Shown: positions 21,101 to 32,626 of the stretch, piece by piece
Numbering within the stretch: the stretch's first letter is position 1
Layout: the number at the start of each line of letters is the position of its first letter
Source: Solirubrobacteraceae bacterium
Lineage (GTDB): Bacteria > Actinomycetota > Thermoleophilia > Solirubrobacterales > Solirubrobacteraceae
Length of the DNA: 64,000 nucleotides
Direction of reading: 5' to 3'
Assembly: GCA_017744415.1 (NCBI GenBank)
Contig: JAGIBJ010000073.1
Location: forward strand, 1-64,000
The notes under the pieces: model-generated
Seen by the model: only the letters and a program-made list of their open reading frames with translations
Told to the model about the DNA's origin: nothing
Database searches by the model: none
Position numbers and translations under genes: made by a program

Positions 21101-21116
21101 CAAACACTCTAGAAAC
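21101..21116 (+). promoter_or_regulatory. Degenerate GlnR-like box
   Basis: CAAAC-N6-GAAAC, one mismatch from the boxes near glnA and nirB, 38 nt before the next start. Weaker than the others and could be chance. Confidence 0.35.
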
Positions 21117-21153
21117 CAGTGTTGTGTGCCGATGGTGGAGAAGTCCCGTCATC

Positions 21154-21783
21154 GTGCTTCCCCCGAAGGCTCCGTTGTCTCACCCCTATCGCCCATTGCG
21201 TCGCCTGTTTGGAGGCGCCGCTGTCTTGTCATTCGCCGTCGCTGCGCCCGCGCAGGCGGCATGCCCAACGACCGCGACCACCAAGGCGTTCTCGCGGCTC
21301 GGCGACTCCGCCAACTACACCCTGCTCAGTGGTGCGAACTTCGAAACGGGCGCCAGCGGCTGGTCGCTGGGCGGCGCATCGATCGTCAGCGGAACGTCGT
21401 CGGTCCCGCTGGGCGCCACGTCCGACGCGAAGTCGTTGCGTGTGCCGGCAAAGGCCCGCACCCTGTCGCCCAAGTTCTGCGTGGGCGTGGAGCATCCGAC
21501 CTTCCGCCTGGTCGCGCGCAGCGCAGGCCGCACGTGGGCCACGCTGCTCGTGAAGGTGCGCTGGACGGACGCCCGCGGTGTCGTCAATGAGACGACGCTC
21601 GGCAGTCTGAACAGCAACGGGTATGCGTCGTGGGCTGCTACCCCGCCGATCGCGTTGGCGACCGCGCTGCCCCTGTGGCAGTCGGGGCAATCGGTCACCG
21701 CGCAGCTGGTGCTCGATCCCGAGGACTACGGCGGCGACTGGCAGGTCGACGACATCTACATCGACCCTTTCCGTCGCACGTAG
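21154..21783 (+). CDS. Secreted protein of unknown function (carbohydrate-binding-like fold)
   Basis: About 209 residues. Signal peptide: basic start, hydrophobic LFGGAAVLSFAVAAPAQA, then mature CPTTATT. The mature part reads like a jelly-roll extracellular module: NYTLLSGANFETGASGW, SLGGASIVSG near the start and QVDDIYIDPF at the end, a pattern seen in carbohydrate-binding or choice-of-anchor modules. Three Cys in the mature part may form a disulfide. GTG 21154 is chosen because the signal peptide follows; an in-frame GTG at 21073 is also open. Ligand unknown. A possible GlnR-like box precedes it. Confidence 0.65.
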   Translation: MLPPKAPLSHPYRPLRRLFGGAAVLSFAVAAPAQAACPTTATTKAFSRLGDSANYTLLSGANFETGASGWSLGGASIVSGTSSVPLGATSDAKSLRVPAKARTLSPKFCVGVEHPTFRLVARSAGRTWATLLVKVRWTDARGVVNETTLGSLNSNGYASWAATPPIALATALPLWQSGQSVTAQLVLDPEDYGGDWQVDDIYIDPFRRT

Positions 21784-21800
21784 ACAGACGCGGACTGCCC

Positions 21801-22181
21801 CTATGCGGCGCTGTGCTTCTCCATGGCCAGCGCGTGCGCTCCGGCCTTGAGGTCGAGCGGGGTCGCGCCGGGGTGGCCGATGCCGGGCCAAGGCGTCAGG
21901 AGCAAGAGCAGCGAGCTGCGCGTGTTGGCGTGCACCGAATGGCGCTCGCCGGGTTCGAAGACGAGCAGCGCGGGTGCGGAGGCCGAGGTGGTGGCGCCGT
22001 GGGGGAGGCGGATGTCGACCTCGCCGGCGAGCACCGACACCCATGCGCGCTCGTGCACCTGATGCTCGCCGAGCGATTCACCGGCGGCGAGCTCGACGAG
22101 CACGGCCCGGCCGTCATCGCAGCTCGTGAGGATCTTCGGGCTGGCGCCCTCGGTGGCGGGAGTGAGGTTCCACTGCTCCAC
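21801..22181 (-). CDS. Cupin domain protein
   Basis: About 126 residues, a single small beta-barrel. Cupin motif 1 is LGEHQVHERAWVSVLAGEVDI (H, H, E in place, shown here as the region around residues 56-76) and motif 2 is PGERHSVHANT. It may bind a metal and act as an enzyme or sensor; nothing around names the substrate. GTG 22181 is chosen (MEQWNLTPATEG); a longer frame to 22238 adds a basic stretch without homology-like features. Convergent with the secreted protein gene and just downstream of mobA on the same strand. Confidence 0.75.
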   Translation of the reverse strand: MEQWNLTPATEGASPKILTSCDDGRAVLVELAAGESLGEHQVHERAWVSVLAGEVDIRLPHGATTSASAPALLVFEPGERHSVHANTRSSLLLLLTPWPGIGHPGATPLDLKAGAHALAMEKHSAA

Positions 22182-22298
22182 GGTGTCTCGCTTTCGGCCG
22201 CGCGGTAGAGGCGGCCCTCGAAGGCTCAACGCCAGCATCTTCCGGCGGACGTGGCCGCGCCACGGGTTGGACGGTCGCGGCCGGGCGTGGGCGCCGGA

Positions 22299-22880
22299 TC
22301 AGCCTCGGACGAGCAAGGTCTCGGCCTCGGCGAGCGCGACCTCGTCGTTCACGTTGAGCAGCGCGTGGGGAGGCGCGCCCGGGGCCGCCTCCACGAGATC
22401 GAGGAGCACGGCCCCCAGAGCGACGAGCGTCGCGAGGGCCGGTGCGCCACTCGTGCCCGCCTCGCGCAGCATCGGGGCGAGCGTCGGATCCAGGCGGGCG
22501 ACGAGCGCGGCGGGGCGGCCGGCGGAGGCGAGCACGGCGTCACCGGGCCCGGCGGCGAGCGCTGCGAGGGCGGGCGGCGGCAGGAACGGCAGGTCGACCG
22601 GCAGCACGACGATCGGCTCGCCTGCGCTCGCAAGCGCCGCGGCGATGCCGTGCAACGGGTGGGGTGGCCCGGACGGGTGGGGCTCAGGCCAGACCGGCAC
22701 GTCGACACGCGGCAACACGGCATCGGCGCGGGTGCTCACCACCGGCTCGAGCCCGGCCGCGCGGACCGTCGCGGCGGCGCGATCGAGGAGCGTCGTGCCG
22801 CCGAGCAGTGCGCTCGCCTTGCCGGTCGGCATCCGTCGGCTCGCGCCACCCGCGAGGATCACCCCGTAGCGCACGCTCAC
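22299..22880 (-). CDS. mobA: Molybdenum cofactor guanylyltransferase
   Basis: About 193 residues. The nucleotidyltransferase signature VILAGGASRRMPTGKASALL is at the very N-terminus, and the metal-binding LPVDLPFLPPPALA follows at about 95-108. It attaches GMP to molybdopterin, giving the bis-MGD form that NasA-type nitrate reductases need. GTG 22880 is the best start (MSVRYGVILAGG); TTG at 22907 is also open. Divergent from moeA with a 38-nt gap, so the two cofactor genes share a promoter region. Confidence 0.88.
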   Translation of the reverse strand: MSVRYGVILAGGASRRMPTGKASALLGGTTLLDRAAATVRAAGLEPVVSTRADAVLPRVDVPVWPEPHPSGPPHPLHGIAAALASAGEPIVVLPVDLPFLPPPALAALAAGPGDAVLASAGRPAALVARLDPTLAPMLREAGTSGAPALATLVALGAVLLDLVEAAPGAPPHALLNVNDEVALAEAETLLVRG

Positions 22881-22918
22881 CGCCGGGCCCCCGGGCTCGA
22901 CGTGCAAGGCTGTCGCCC

Positions 22919-24199
22919 ATGAGCGGGACGAGCCAACAGGCGCAGGCGGGGCTGCCTCCCACGGTGCCGCCGAAGCCTGGTGCGATCGCGCCCGCCGAGG
23001 CCTGGGCCCGCATCGCGGCCATCGCCCGGCCGCTGCCCGCCGAGCGCGTGCCCGTCAGCCGGGCCGCGGGACGCTGGGTCGCCGAAGACCTTCACGCGCG
23101 TCTCTCGCTCCCGCACGACACGAACTCCGCCATGGACGGGTTCGCGGTCCGCGCCGACGACGTGCCCGCCACGGCCGCGCCGATTGCGGGAGAGAGCCGC
23201 GCCGGCGCGCCGTTCACGGGTGACGCGCCCGCCGGGGCCGTGATCCGGATCGCGACCGGCGGCGCGCTGCCGTCCACGTTCGACGCCATCGTGCCGATCG
23301 AACTCGCGGAGGTCGACGAGGCTGCCCAGACGGTCGCGTTGCCCGCCGCGAGGCTCGGCGCCCACGTCCGTCACGCCGGCGAAGACGTGCGCGAAGGCGA
23401 CCTGCTCGTCGCCGCCGGCACGCGGCTGGCCGCCAACCACCTCGTCGCCCTGGCGGCCGCCGGCATCGCCGAGGTGCCCTGCGCCCGTCGCCCCGTCGTG
23501 AGCATCGTCGTCACCGGTGACGAGGTCGTCCCGCCCGGTACGACGCCCTCCACCGGTCAGGTGATCGACGTCCACGGCACGGCGCTGCCCGCGCTCATCG
23601 AGGCTTCGGGCGGCGTGGTCGGCGAGGTGCGCCATGCGGCCGATGGTCGCAGCGAACTCGGTGGAGTACTAGATGCCCTGGCGCCCGCGGACGTGGTGAT
23701 CATCACCGGCGGCCTCTCCGTCGGCCGCCATGACTGGACGCGGCCCGCGCTCGCCGACCGTGGCGCCGAGCTGCTCGTCGAGCGCCTCCTGATGCGCCCC
23801 GGCCAGCCGACAGCCGTCGCCGTGAGTGCGGAGGCCGGGGGCGTGTCGCGCCTCTGGTTCGGGCTGCCCGGCAACCCGGTCTCGGCCTACGTCGTCGCCA
23901 CGCTCCTGCTCACACCCACCCTGCGCGCGCTCGCGGGCGATCCCGCCGCGGCGATCGTCCCCCGCCGCGCACGACTCCGCCAGGCCGCGCAGCCCGATGC
24001 CCGCCGCTGGCTCGCCCTCCGTGCGGAGCTCGAGCTCGGCGAGGACGGTGAGGAGGTCGTCGTGCTCGACGGTCAGGCCTCGCACATGATGGGCGACCTC
24101 GCACGAGCCGATGGTCTCGCCCTCCTCGAGCCCGGCGACGCGCCGCTCGACGCTGGCGCCGAGGTGCCGGTGGTGTTGCTGCCCGGGCTCGAGCGATGA
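22919..24199 (+). CDS. moeA: Molybdopterin molybdenumtransferase
   Basis: 426 residues. It inserts molybdate into adenylylated molybdopterin. Typical features: SLPHDTNSAMDGFAVRADDV near residue 60, GAVIRIATGGALP, VVSIVVTGDEVVPPG, IITGGLSVGRHDWTRPAL, LMRPGQPTAVAV and the late LWFGLPGNPVSAYVV. An AAGGCT hexamer 7 nt before the ATG may be the -10 of a leaderless transcript. The stop overlaps the next start by 4 nt (ATGA), coupling it to the MoaD-E-C-B fusion. Confidence 0.94.
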   Translation: MSGTSQQAQAGLPPTVPPKPGAIAPAEAWARIAAIARPLPAERVPVSRAAGRWVAEDLHARLSLPHDTNSAMDGFAVRADDVPATAAPIAGESRAGAPFTGDAPAGAVIRIATGGALPSTFDAIVPIELAEVDEAAQTVALPAARLGAHVRHAGEDVREGDLLVAAGTRLAANHLVALAAAGIAEVPCARRPVVSIVVTGDEVVPPGTTPSTGQVIDVHGTALPALIEASGGVVGEVRHAADGRSELGGVLDALAPADVVIITGGLSVGRHDWTRPALADRGAELLVERLLMRPGQPTAVAVSAEAGGVSRLWFGLPGNPVSAYVVATLLLTPTLRALAGDPAAAIVPRRARLRQAAQPDARRWLALRAELELGEDGEEVVVLDGQASHMMGDLARADGLALLEPGDAPLDAGAEVPVVLLPGLER

Positions 24200-25914
24200 C
24201 CGCCGACCTCACGATCACGCTCCGGCTCTTCGCTCAAGTGCGCGTGGCGGCAGGCGCGGCCACCGTCGAGCGCCGCGTGCCCAGCGGCTCGACGGCCGGC
24301 GACGTGGCCCGCGCCCTGCTCGAGGAGCTCGGGCTCTCGGGGATGGCCGGACAGGTGGTGCTCGCCATCGACGCTGAGTTCGCCCGCCCCGACGTCGTCC
24401 TCAGCGATGGCGACTGGCTCTCGATCGTCCCGCCGGTGAGCGGAGGTGCGGGGCCCGTCATCGACGTGGTCGTCACCGAGGGCCCGCTCGACATCGCCGC
24501 CGCGCTCGCCGTGGTCGCCGACCGCGCCGCCGGTGGCACCGTCCTCTTCCAAGGGACGCCGCGTGACGTCGACGCCCTCGAGTTCGAAGCCCACGAGGCG
24601 CTCGCCCAGGCTGAGCTCGCTCGCATCGGCGCCGACCTCGTCTCGCGCCACGGGCTCACTGGCATCGCCCTCCACCACCGGCTCGGGCTCGTCCCGGCGA
24701 CGGAGGCAGCGATCGTCGTGGTGGCCGCCTCGCCTCGCCGCGGCGCCGCGTTCGATGCCGCTCGCGCCGCCCTCGACGAGGTCAAGCGCCGCGTGCCGAT
24801 CTGGAAGGCCGAGGTCGTGGGCGAGGAACGCGCGCTCGTCGAGGGCCAGGTGGTCGAGGGCGTCCCGACGCTCGCGGCTCAGCCTCAGGTCTCGACGGCC
24901 GATCGCCTCACGCACGTCGCGCCCGACGGCTCGGCCCGCATGGTCGACGTGACGGGCAAGGCCGTCACCGATCGCCTCGCGCGCGCCACCGCCACCGTGC
25001 GGATGAGCCCTGCCACCGCGCAGCTCGTCGCCGACGGCAGCGGCCCGAAGGGCGAGGTGCTCGCCACCGCGCGCCTCGCAGGCGTGCTCGCCGCCAAGCG
25101 CACCGCCGAACTCGTCCCGCTCGCCCACCCGCTCCCGCTCAGCAAGATCGACGTACAGGCCGAGGTCGACGTCGCCACCGGGCGCGTGCGCCTGGAGGGC
25201 TTTGCGAAGACGACCGGCAAGACGGGCGTGGAGATCGAGGCGCTCACCGCCGTGCTGATCGCCGCGCTCACGGTCTACGACATGATCAAGGCCGTCGAAC
25301 GCCACGCCGTGATCGAGGGCGTGCAGGTGCTGCAGAAGGAGGGCGGCCGGCACGACTTCGTCCTGAGCGGCGGGGGCGCCGCTCCCGGTCCTGCCGCCGC
25401 GCCCGGTCACGCGCCGGCGCCCCGTGCGCTGCAGGTCGGCGCGGTGCACGTGTCGACCACCCGCACCAGGGGCGTCCGCCCGGACCGCTCCCGGGAGGCG
25501 CTCGCTGGATTCTGCGCGCGCACCGGCTGGGTGGTCGCGCACGAGGAGATGGTCCCCGACGACCGTGACCTGATCGCCACCGCCATCCGTGCCGCAGCCG
25601 CAACCGGCGTGGAGGCCGTGCTCACGCTCGGTGGCACCGGCCTCACCGAGGACGACCTCACCCCCGAGGCCACCCGCGATGCGATCGACCGCGAGATCCC
25701 CGGGATCGCCGAGGGCCTGCGCGCGGCATCGCGCGAATTCACGCCGATGGCCGCGCTCTCCCGCGCCACGGCCGGCGCGCTCGGCGGCGCGGTCGTGGTC
25801 AATCTGCCGGGCTCACCAAAGGCGCTGGCCGAGCTGGAACCCCTGCTCACGGCCGTTTTGCCGCATGCCGTCGACCAGATCCGGCGTGGCCTTGAGGCGT
25901 CAACCGAGGCCTAG
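24196..25914 (+). CDS. Four-domain molybdenum cofactor protein MoaD-MoaE-MoaC-MoaB/MogA
   Basis: 572 residues joining four normally separate proteins. MoaD (1-84): ubiquitin-like, ending PPVSGG. MoaE (about 87-222): [26 protein letters not shown], and both catalytic-type Lys in [13 protein letters not shown]. MoaC (about 236-392): [42 protein letters not shown], and the active-site YDMIKAVE. MoaB/MogA (about 412-565): [11 protein letters not shown] and [11 protein letters not shown]. An Ala/Pro/Gly linker (about 393-410) separates MoaC from MoaB. The MoaD Gly-Gly, normally a free C-terminus that receives sulfur, is internal, so cleavage after Gly84 is expected. No MoeB-like E1 enzyme lies in the window. 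Confidence 0.93.
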   Translation: MTADLTITLRLFAQVRVAAGAATVERRVPSGSTAGDVARALLEELGLSGMAGQVVLAIDAEFARPDVVLSDGDWLSIVPPVSGGAGPVIDVVVTEGPLDIAAALAVVADRAAGGTVLFQGTPRDVDALEFEAHEALAQAELARIGADLVSRHGLTGIALHHRLGLVPATEAAIVVVAASPRRGAAFDAARAALDEVKRRVPIWKAEVVGEERALVEGQVVEGVPTLAAQPQVSTADRLTHVAPDGSARMVDVTGKAVTDRLARATATVRMSPATAQLVADGSGPKGEVLATARLAGVLAAKRTAELVPLAHPLPLSKIDVQAEVDVATGRVRLEGFAKTTGKTGVEIEALTAVLIAALTVYDMIKAVERHAVIEGVQVLQKEGGRHDFVLSGGGAAPGPAAAPGHAPAPRALQVGAVHVSTTRTRGVRPDRSREALAGFCARTGWVVAHEEMVPDDRDLIATAIRAAAATGVEAVLTLGGTGLTEDDLTPEATRDAIDREIPGIAEGLRAASREFTPMAALSRATAGALGGAVVVNLPGSPKALAELEPLLTAVLPHAVDQIRRGLEASTEA

Positions 25915-25967
25915 CGCGCAGGGCGGACGACGCCCGCTTCACGCAGGCTGCTACTTTTCCTCGTCAC

Positions 25968-26363
25968 ATGCCGACCACGAGCCAGCTCGTCCGCAAGGGC
26001 CGCCAAGACAAGCCGCGTAAGCTCGCTACCCCGGGCCTCAAGTCCGGCAAGGGTGCGAAGAAGAAGGTCGCTGCTCCGCAGCGCCGCGGTGTCTGCACCC
26101 GCGTGTACACGACCACCCCGAAGAAGCCGAACTCGGCACTGCGCAAGGTTGCGCGTGTCCGTGTGTCGTCCGGCATCGAGGTCACCGCGTACATCCCGGG
26201 CGAGGGCCACAACCTCCAAGAGCACTCCGTCGTGCTCGTGCGTGGTGGTCGCGTGAAGGATCTCCCGGGCGTTCGCTACAAGGTTGTTCGTGGCACGCTC
26301 GACGCCGCCGGCGTTTCGGACCGCAAGCAGGCCCGTTCGCAGTACGGCGTGAAGAAGAAGTAG
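25968..26363 (+). CDS. rpsL: 30S ribosomal protein S12
   Basis: 131 residues. Decoding-centre protein. The conserved [20 protein letters not shown] and [19 protein letters not shown] segments are intact, including the two Lys positions where streptomycin-resistance changes usually fall. A basic insertion of about eight residues (KSGKGAKKK) sits in the N-terminal tail. TACTTT at 25952-25957 ends 10 nt before the ATG, so the leader is very short. The gene starts 53 nt after the Moco fusion and heads the rpsL-rpsG unit. Confidence 0.97.
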   Translation: MPTTSQLVRKGRQDKPRKLATPGLKSGKGAKKKVAAPQRRGVCTRVYTTTPKKPNSALRKVARVRVSSGIEVTAYIPGEGHNLQEHSVVLVRGGRVKDLPGVRYKVVRGTLDAAGVSDRKQARSQYGVKKK

Positions 26364-26373
26364 CCAGGTACTC

Positions 26374-26844
26374 ATGCCCCGCCGCGCAGCAGCCCAGATC
26401 CGGCCGATCGAGCCGGACTCCGTCTACCGTTCCCGTGTCGTCACGCAGGTCGTGAACCGCGTGATGCTCGACGGCAAGAAGTCCACGGCCGAGAAGATCG
26501 TGTACGACGCCCTCGACCTTCTCGCCCAGCGCACGGGCGGCGACCCGATCGAGCAGCTCGAGCTCTCGCTCACCGAGCTCACCCCGCAGCTCGAGGTTCG
26601 CTCCCGTCGCGTCGGTGGCGCCACCTACCAGGTGCCGGTCGAGGTTCCGCAGCGTCGCTCGCGCACGCTCGCCGTTCGCTGGCTCGTCGAGTTCGCCCGC
26701 CAGCGCCGTGAGCGCACGATGGCCGAGCGCCTCGCCGGCGAGCTGCTGGATGCCCAGCAGCACCAGGGCGGCGCTTACAAGCGCAAGGACGACATCTTCC
26801 GCATGGCCCAGGCCAACAAGGCCTTCGCGCACTACCGCTGGTAG
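26374..26844 (+). CDS. rpsG: 30S ribosomal protein S7
   Basis: 156 residues, normal length. Primary 16S 3'-domain binder. [20 protein letters not shown] at the start, [20 protein letters not shown] in the middle and AFAHYRW at the end match the family. 10 nt after rpsL. Confidence 0.97.
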   Translation: MPRRAAAQIRPIEPDSVYRSRVVTQVVNRVMLDGKKSTAEKIVYDALDLLAQRTGGDPIEQLELSLTELTPQLEVRSRRVGGATYQVPVEVPQRRSRTLAVRWLVEFARQRRERTMAERLAGELLDAQQHQGGAYKRKDDIFRMAQANKAFAHYRW

Positions 26845-26871
26845 TTCGCCCGGCCTTACGCCGAACCCTTT

Positions 26872-26903
26872 GACGAGGCTCTCGCTCCGGCGGGGGCCTC
26901 GTC
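26872..26903 (+). terminator. Hairpin after rpsG
   Basis: GACGAGGC (26872-26879) pairs perfectly with GCCTCGTC (26896-26903) around a 16-nt GC-rich loop; gcgtttc follows. It likely ends or attenuates the rpsL-rpsG transcript before fusA. Confidence 0.5.
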
Positions 26904-26959
26904 GCGTTTCAGGGCCGTGAATCCCAGCAACCGCCTGGGCGCCTGGGCGCGCAGGCCGC

Positions 26960-26968
26960 TGCTATAGT
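26960..26968 (+). promoter_or_regulatory. Extended -10 promoter for fusA-tuf
   Basis: TGC-TATAGT, an extended -10 element, lies about 155 nt before the fusA start. The intervening leader (26975-27122) has no ORF that looks real and could carry regulation. Confidence 0.5.
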
Positions 26969-27122
26969 CGAACTCCGCGGTCGGTCTCAGCCGACCCGCG
27001 CGCCTTTGCCCGTCGCCGCACCAGGTTCCGGGCGCCGCTCTCCGGGTGCCCCTCGCGCCCCATCTCCTCTCGCGTGCCGTCGTGGCGCGCGCCCTCGACG
27101 ACACAGGCCCTCTTTCACGCCC

Positions 27123-29225
<2,103 letters not shown>

Positions 29226-29287
29226 TCAATTCCGATACGTTGCCGGGGTTGCCCGTCAGCAAGTCTTTCTACTAGGAGCAGAAAACA

Positions 29288-30472
<1,185 letters not shown>

Positions 30473-30488
30473 CACTCGATTCGGACGT

Positions 30489-30508
30489 CCCCGCCTGAGA
30501 GGGCGGGG
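30489..30508 (+). terminator. Hairpin after tuf
   Basis: CCCCGCC (30489-30495) pairs with GGCGGGG (30502-30508). It lies 16 nt after the tuf stop; no T-run follows. Confidence 0.5.
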
Positions 30509-30520
30509 CAGACTGCACGT

Positions 30521-30557
30521 AAGGGCGCGGTTCGCTACAGTAAGCGACCGCGCCCTT
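30521..30557 (+). promoter_or_regulatory. Long hairpin carrying a -10-like hexamer, upstream of the S10 operon
   Basis: AAGGGCGCGGT at the 5' side pairs with the complement ending at 30557: 15 bp with one bulged T. The loop and stem tip contain TACAGT (30536-30541), a good -10 hexamer. Either it is a second tuf terminator or the S10 promoter overlaps a terminator; the 277-nt gap to rpsJ otherwise shows no gene, and its last 190 nt would be the S10 leader. Confidence 0.45.
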
Positions 30558-30749
30558 CGTACGGGTGGCCTCAGTCGCCACCGTGCCTGCCGCGCAGTCC
30601 GGCCCTCTCAGGGCCAACCCTCCGGGTGTCGCGCCTTTCGGTGTGGCCCCAGCACGGCCCTCAGTGCCGTGCGCGTTGTTTCTCAGCACCAGCACCGAAG
30701 ATTTCCCGCGCTCACCCGCGCCTAAGCCTCAAAGAGCAGTTAGCGCCCC

Positions 30750-31070
30750 ATGGCCGCAGTCATCCAGAACAAGATTCGCATCCGCCTGAAGGCGTACGAC
30801 CACCAGGCCATCGAGAACGCCGCGAAGGAGATCGTCGAGACGGCGACCCGCACCGGCGCCACCGTGGCTGGCCCTGTCCCGCTCCCGACCGAGAAGAACG
30901 TCTACTGCGTCATCCGGTCGCCGTTCAAGGACAAGGACTCGCGCGAGCACTTCGAGATCCGCACGCACAAGCGTCTGATCGACATCCACCAGCCGACCCC
31001 CAAGACGGTCGACAGCCTGCAGCGCTTGGATCACCTCCCGCGCGGCGTCGACATCGAGATCCGCATCTGA
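30750..31070 (+). CDS. rpsJ: 30S ribosomal protein S10
   Basis: 106 residues (usual 101-103). First gene of the S10 operon and NusG/NusE partner in transcription coupling. [20 protein letters not shown] and the late [20 protein letters not shown] are diagnostic. A short N-terminal addition (MAAVIQN) is present. Confidence 0.97.
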   Translation: MAAVIQNKIRIRLKAYDHQAIENAAKEIVETATRTGATVAGPVPLPTEKNVYCVIRSPFKDKDSREHFEIRTHKRLIDIHQPTPKTVDSLQRLDHLPRGVDIEIRI

Positions 31071-31072
31071 TC

Positions 31073-31687
31073 ATGGCCGCGATTCTTGCCAAGAAGCTGG
31101 GCATGACCCAGCTGTTCCAGGAAGATGGCTCCGTCGCCCGCGTTACGGTCCTCGAGGCCGGCCCGTGCCCGGTGACCGCCGTCAAGACGTCCGACAAGGA
31201 CGGCTACGACGCCCTCCAGCTCGCCTTCGGTGCGATCAAGGAGAAGAACCTGTCCAAGGCCGAGCTCGGCCACCTCGCGAAGGCCGACGCCGGCGCCCTG
31301 CGCCACCTCGTCGAGTTCCGCGGCGAAGGCGGCGCGAACCTCGGTGACACGCTCACGGTCGACCAGTTCGCCGTCGGCGATCAGCTGAAGATCGCTGGTG
31401 TCTCGAAGGGCAAGGGCTTCCAGGGCACCGTCAAGCGCCACGGCTTCAGCCGCGGCCCGGTCTCCCACGGCTCCCACAACGTCCGTGCTCCCGGCTCCAT
31501 CGGCGCGTCCGCCTGGCCGGCACGCGTGATGAAGGGCATCCGCGGCCCGGGCCAGATGGGCAACAAGCGCATCACGCAGCGCGGCCTGAAGGTCGTTCGC
31601 ATCGATGCCGACAAGAACCTGCTGCTGGTCCAGGGCTCCGTCCCGGGCCCGAAGAACGGCCTCGTGGAGGTGCGCACCGATGCCTAA
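31073..31687 (+). CDS. rplC: 50S ribosomal protein L3
   Basis: 204 residues. LAKKLGMTQLFQEDGSVARV starts the protein; GFQGTVKRHGFSRGPVSHGS and the extension loop reaching the peptidyl-transferase centre (GSIGASAWPARVMKGIRGPG) are conserved. Two nt after rpsJ. Confidence 0.97.
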   Translation: MAAILAKKLGMTQLFQEDGSVARVTVLEAGPCPVTAVKTSDKDGYDALQLAFGAIKEKNLSKAELGHLAKADAGALRHLVEFRGEGGANLGDTLTVDQFAVGDQLKIAGVSKGKGFQGTVKRHGFSRGPVSHGSHNVRAPGSIGASAWPARVMKGIRGPGQMGNKRITQRGLKVVRIDADKNLLLVQGSVPGPKNGLVEVRTDA

Positions 31688-32321
31688 GGCCCCGATCCTC
31701 GGCGGCAAGGGCGATGTCTCGCTCGACGACGCCGTCTTCGCTCAGCCGTTCCACCCGTCGCTCGTCCACGAGACGGTGCGCGCCGAGCAGGCCGCCCGTC
31801 GTCAGGGCACGCACGCGAGCCGCAACCGCGCGCTCATCCGCGGCGGTGGCATCAAGCCGTTCCGCCAGAAGGGCACCGGCCGTGCTCGTCAGGGTTCGAC
31901 CCGTGCTCCCCAGATGACTGGTGGTGCTGCGGTGTTCGGCCCGAGCCCGCGCCATTACACCTTCAAGATCAACCGCAAGGAGCGCGCCGCCGCACTGCGC
32001 AGCGCACTCTCCGTCCACGCTGCGCGTGGCTCGGTCGCGGTGTTCGACCCGGCCCCGTTCGACAAGCCGTCGACGAAGGCCGGCCTGAAGCTCCTCTCCA
32101 GCTGGGACCGCAAGGGCGCAACCCTGATGGTGCTCTCCGATGAGCAGGAGCTCGTGTCGCGTTCGTTCCGGAACCTCGAGAAGACGCGCGTGCTGCCCGT
32201 CAGCCAGGTCGGCGTCGCCGATCTGATCCGCGCCGCCAACCTGGTGCTCAGCCAGGAGGCGCTCGACGCGCTCACCACGCGTGCCTCGCGCGTTCCCCGT
32301 AGCCAGGGAGCAGGTGCGTGA
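31680..32321 (+). CDS. rplD: 50S ribosomal protein L4
   Basis: 213 residues. Exit-tunnel protein. GTHASRNRALIRGGGIKPFR and QKGTGRARQGSTRAPQMTGG are the conserved tunnel loop, with GGGIKPFRQKGTGRAR matching the macrolide-site loop. Starts 8 nt inside rplC. Confidence 0.96.
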   Translation: MPKAPILGGKGDVSLDDAVFAQPFHPSLVHETVRAEQAARRQGTHASRNRALIRGGGIKPFRQKGTGRARQGSTRAPQMTGGAAVFGPSPRHYTFKINRKERAAALRSALSVHAARGSVAVFDPAPFDKPSTKAGLKLLSSWDRKGATLMVLSDEQELVSRSFRNLEKTRVLPVSQVGVADLIRAANLVLSQEALDALTTRASRVPRSQGAGA

Positions 32322-32623
32322 TGGACGCCACCCAGGTACTGATCCGTCCGATCATCTCGGAGAAGTCGTACGTGCTCGCGGTCGCGGGCAACAAGTACAC
32401 GTTCCGCATCCACCCGGACGCCCACAAGATCCAGGTCCGCCAGGCCGTCGAAGAGCTCTTCGACGTCGCCGTTCTCGACGTTCGCACCGCGACCGTCAAG
32501 GGCAAGCCGAAGCGTCGCGGTCTCGTCCGCGGTCGCACGCGCGACTGGAAGAAGGCCGTCGTGACCGTCGCCCCCGGGCAGACGATTCCGGTCTTCGAGG
32601 GTCTGCAGGGGCTGGAGGACTAA
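32321..32623 (+). CDS. rplW: 50S ribosomal protein L23
   Basis: 100 residues. Binds next to the tunnel exit and docks trigger factor and SRP. LIRPIISEKSYVLAVAGNKY and KIQVRQAVEELFDVAVLDV are typical. ATG 32321 overlaps the rplD stop by 1 nt; a GTG three bases earlier is possible. Confidence 0.96.
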   Translation: MDATQVLIRPIISEKSYVLAVAGNKYTFRIHPDAHKIQVRQAVEELFDVAVLDVRTATVKGKPKRRGLVRGRTRDWKKAVVTVAPGQTIPVFEGLQGLED

Positions 32624-32626
32624 CCC

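Noticed and set aside
25968-26363. Streptomycin-resistance substitution in S12
   Set aside because: Both Lys positions (TTTPKKPNS and GGRVKDLPG) are wild type.
30473-30749. tRNA gene in the tuf-rpsJ gap
   Set aside because: The hairpins there do not form a cloverleaf and no TTCGANTC T-loop is present.
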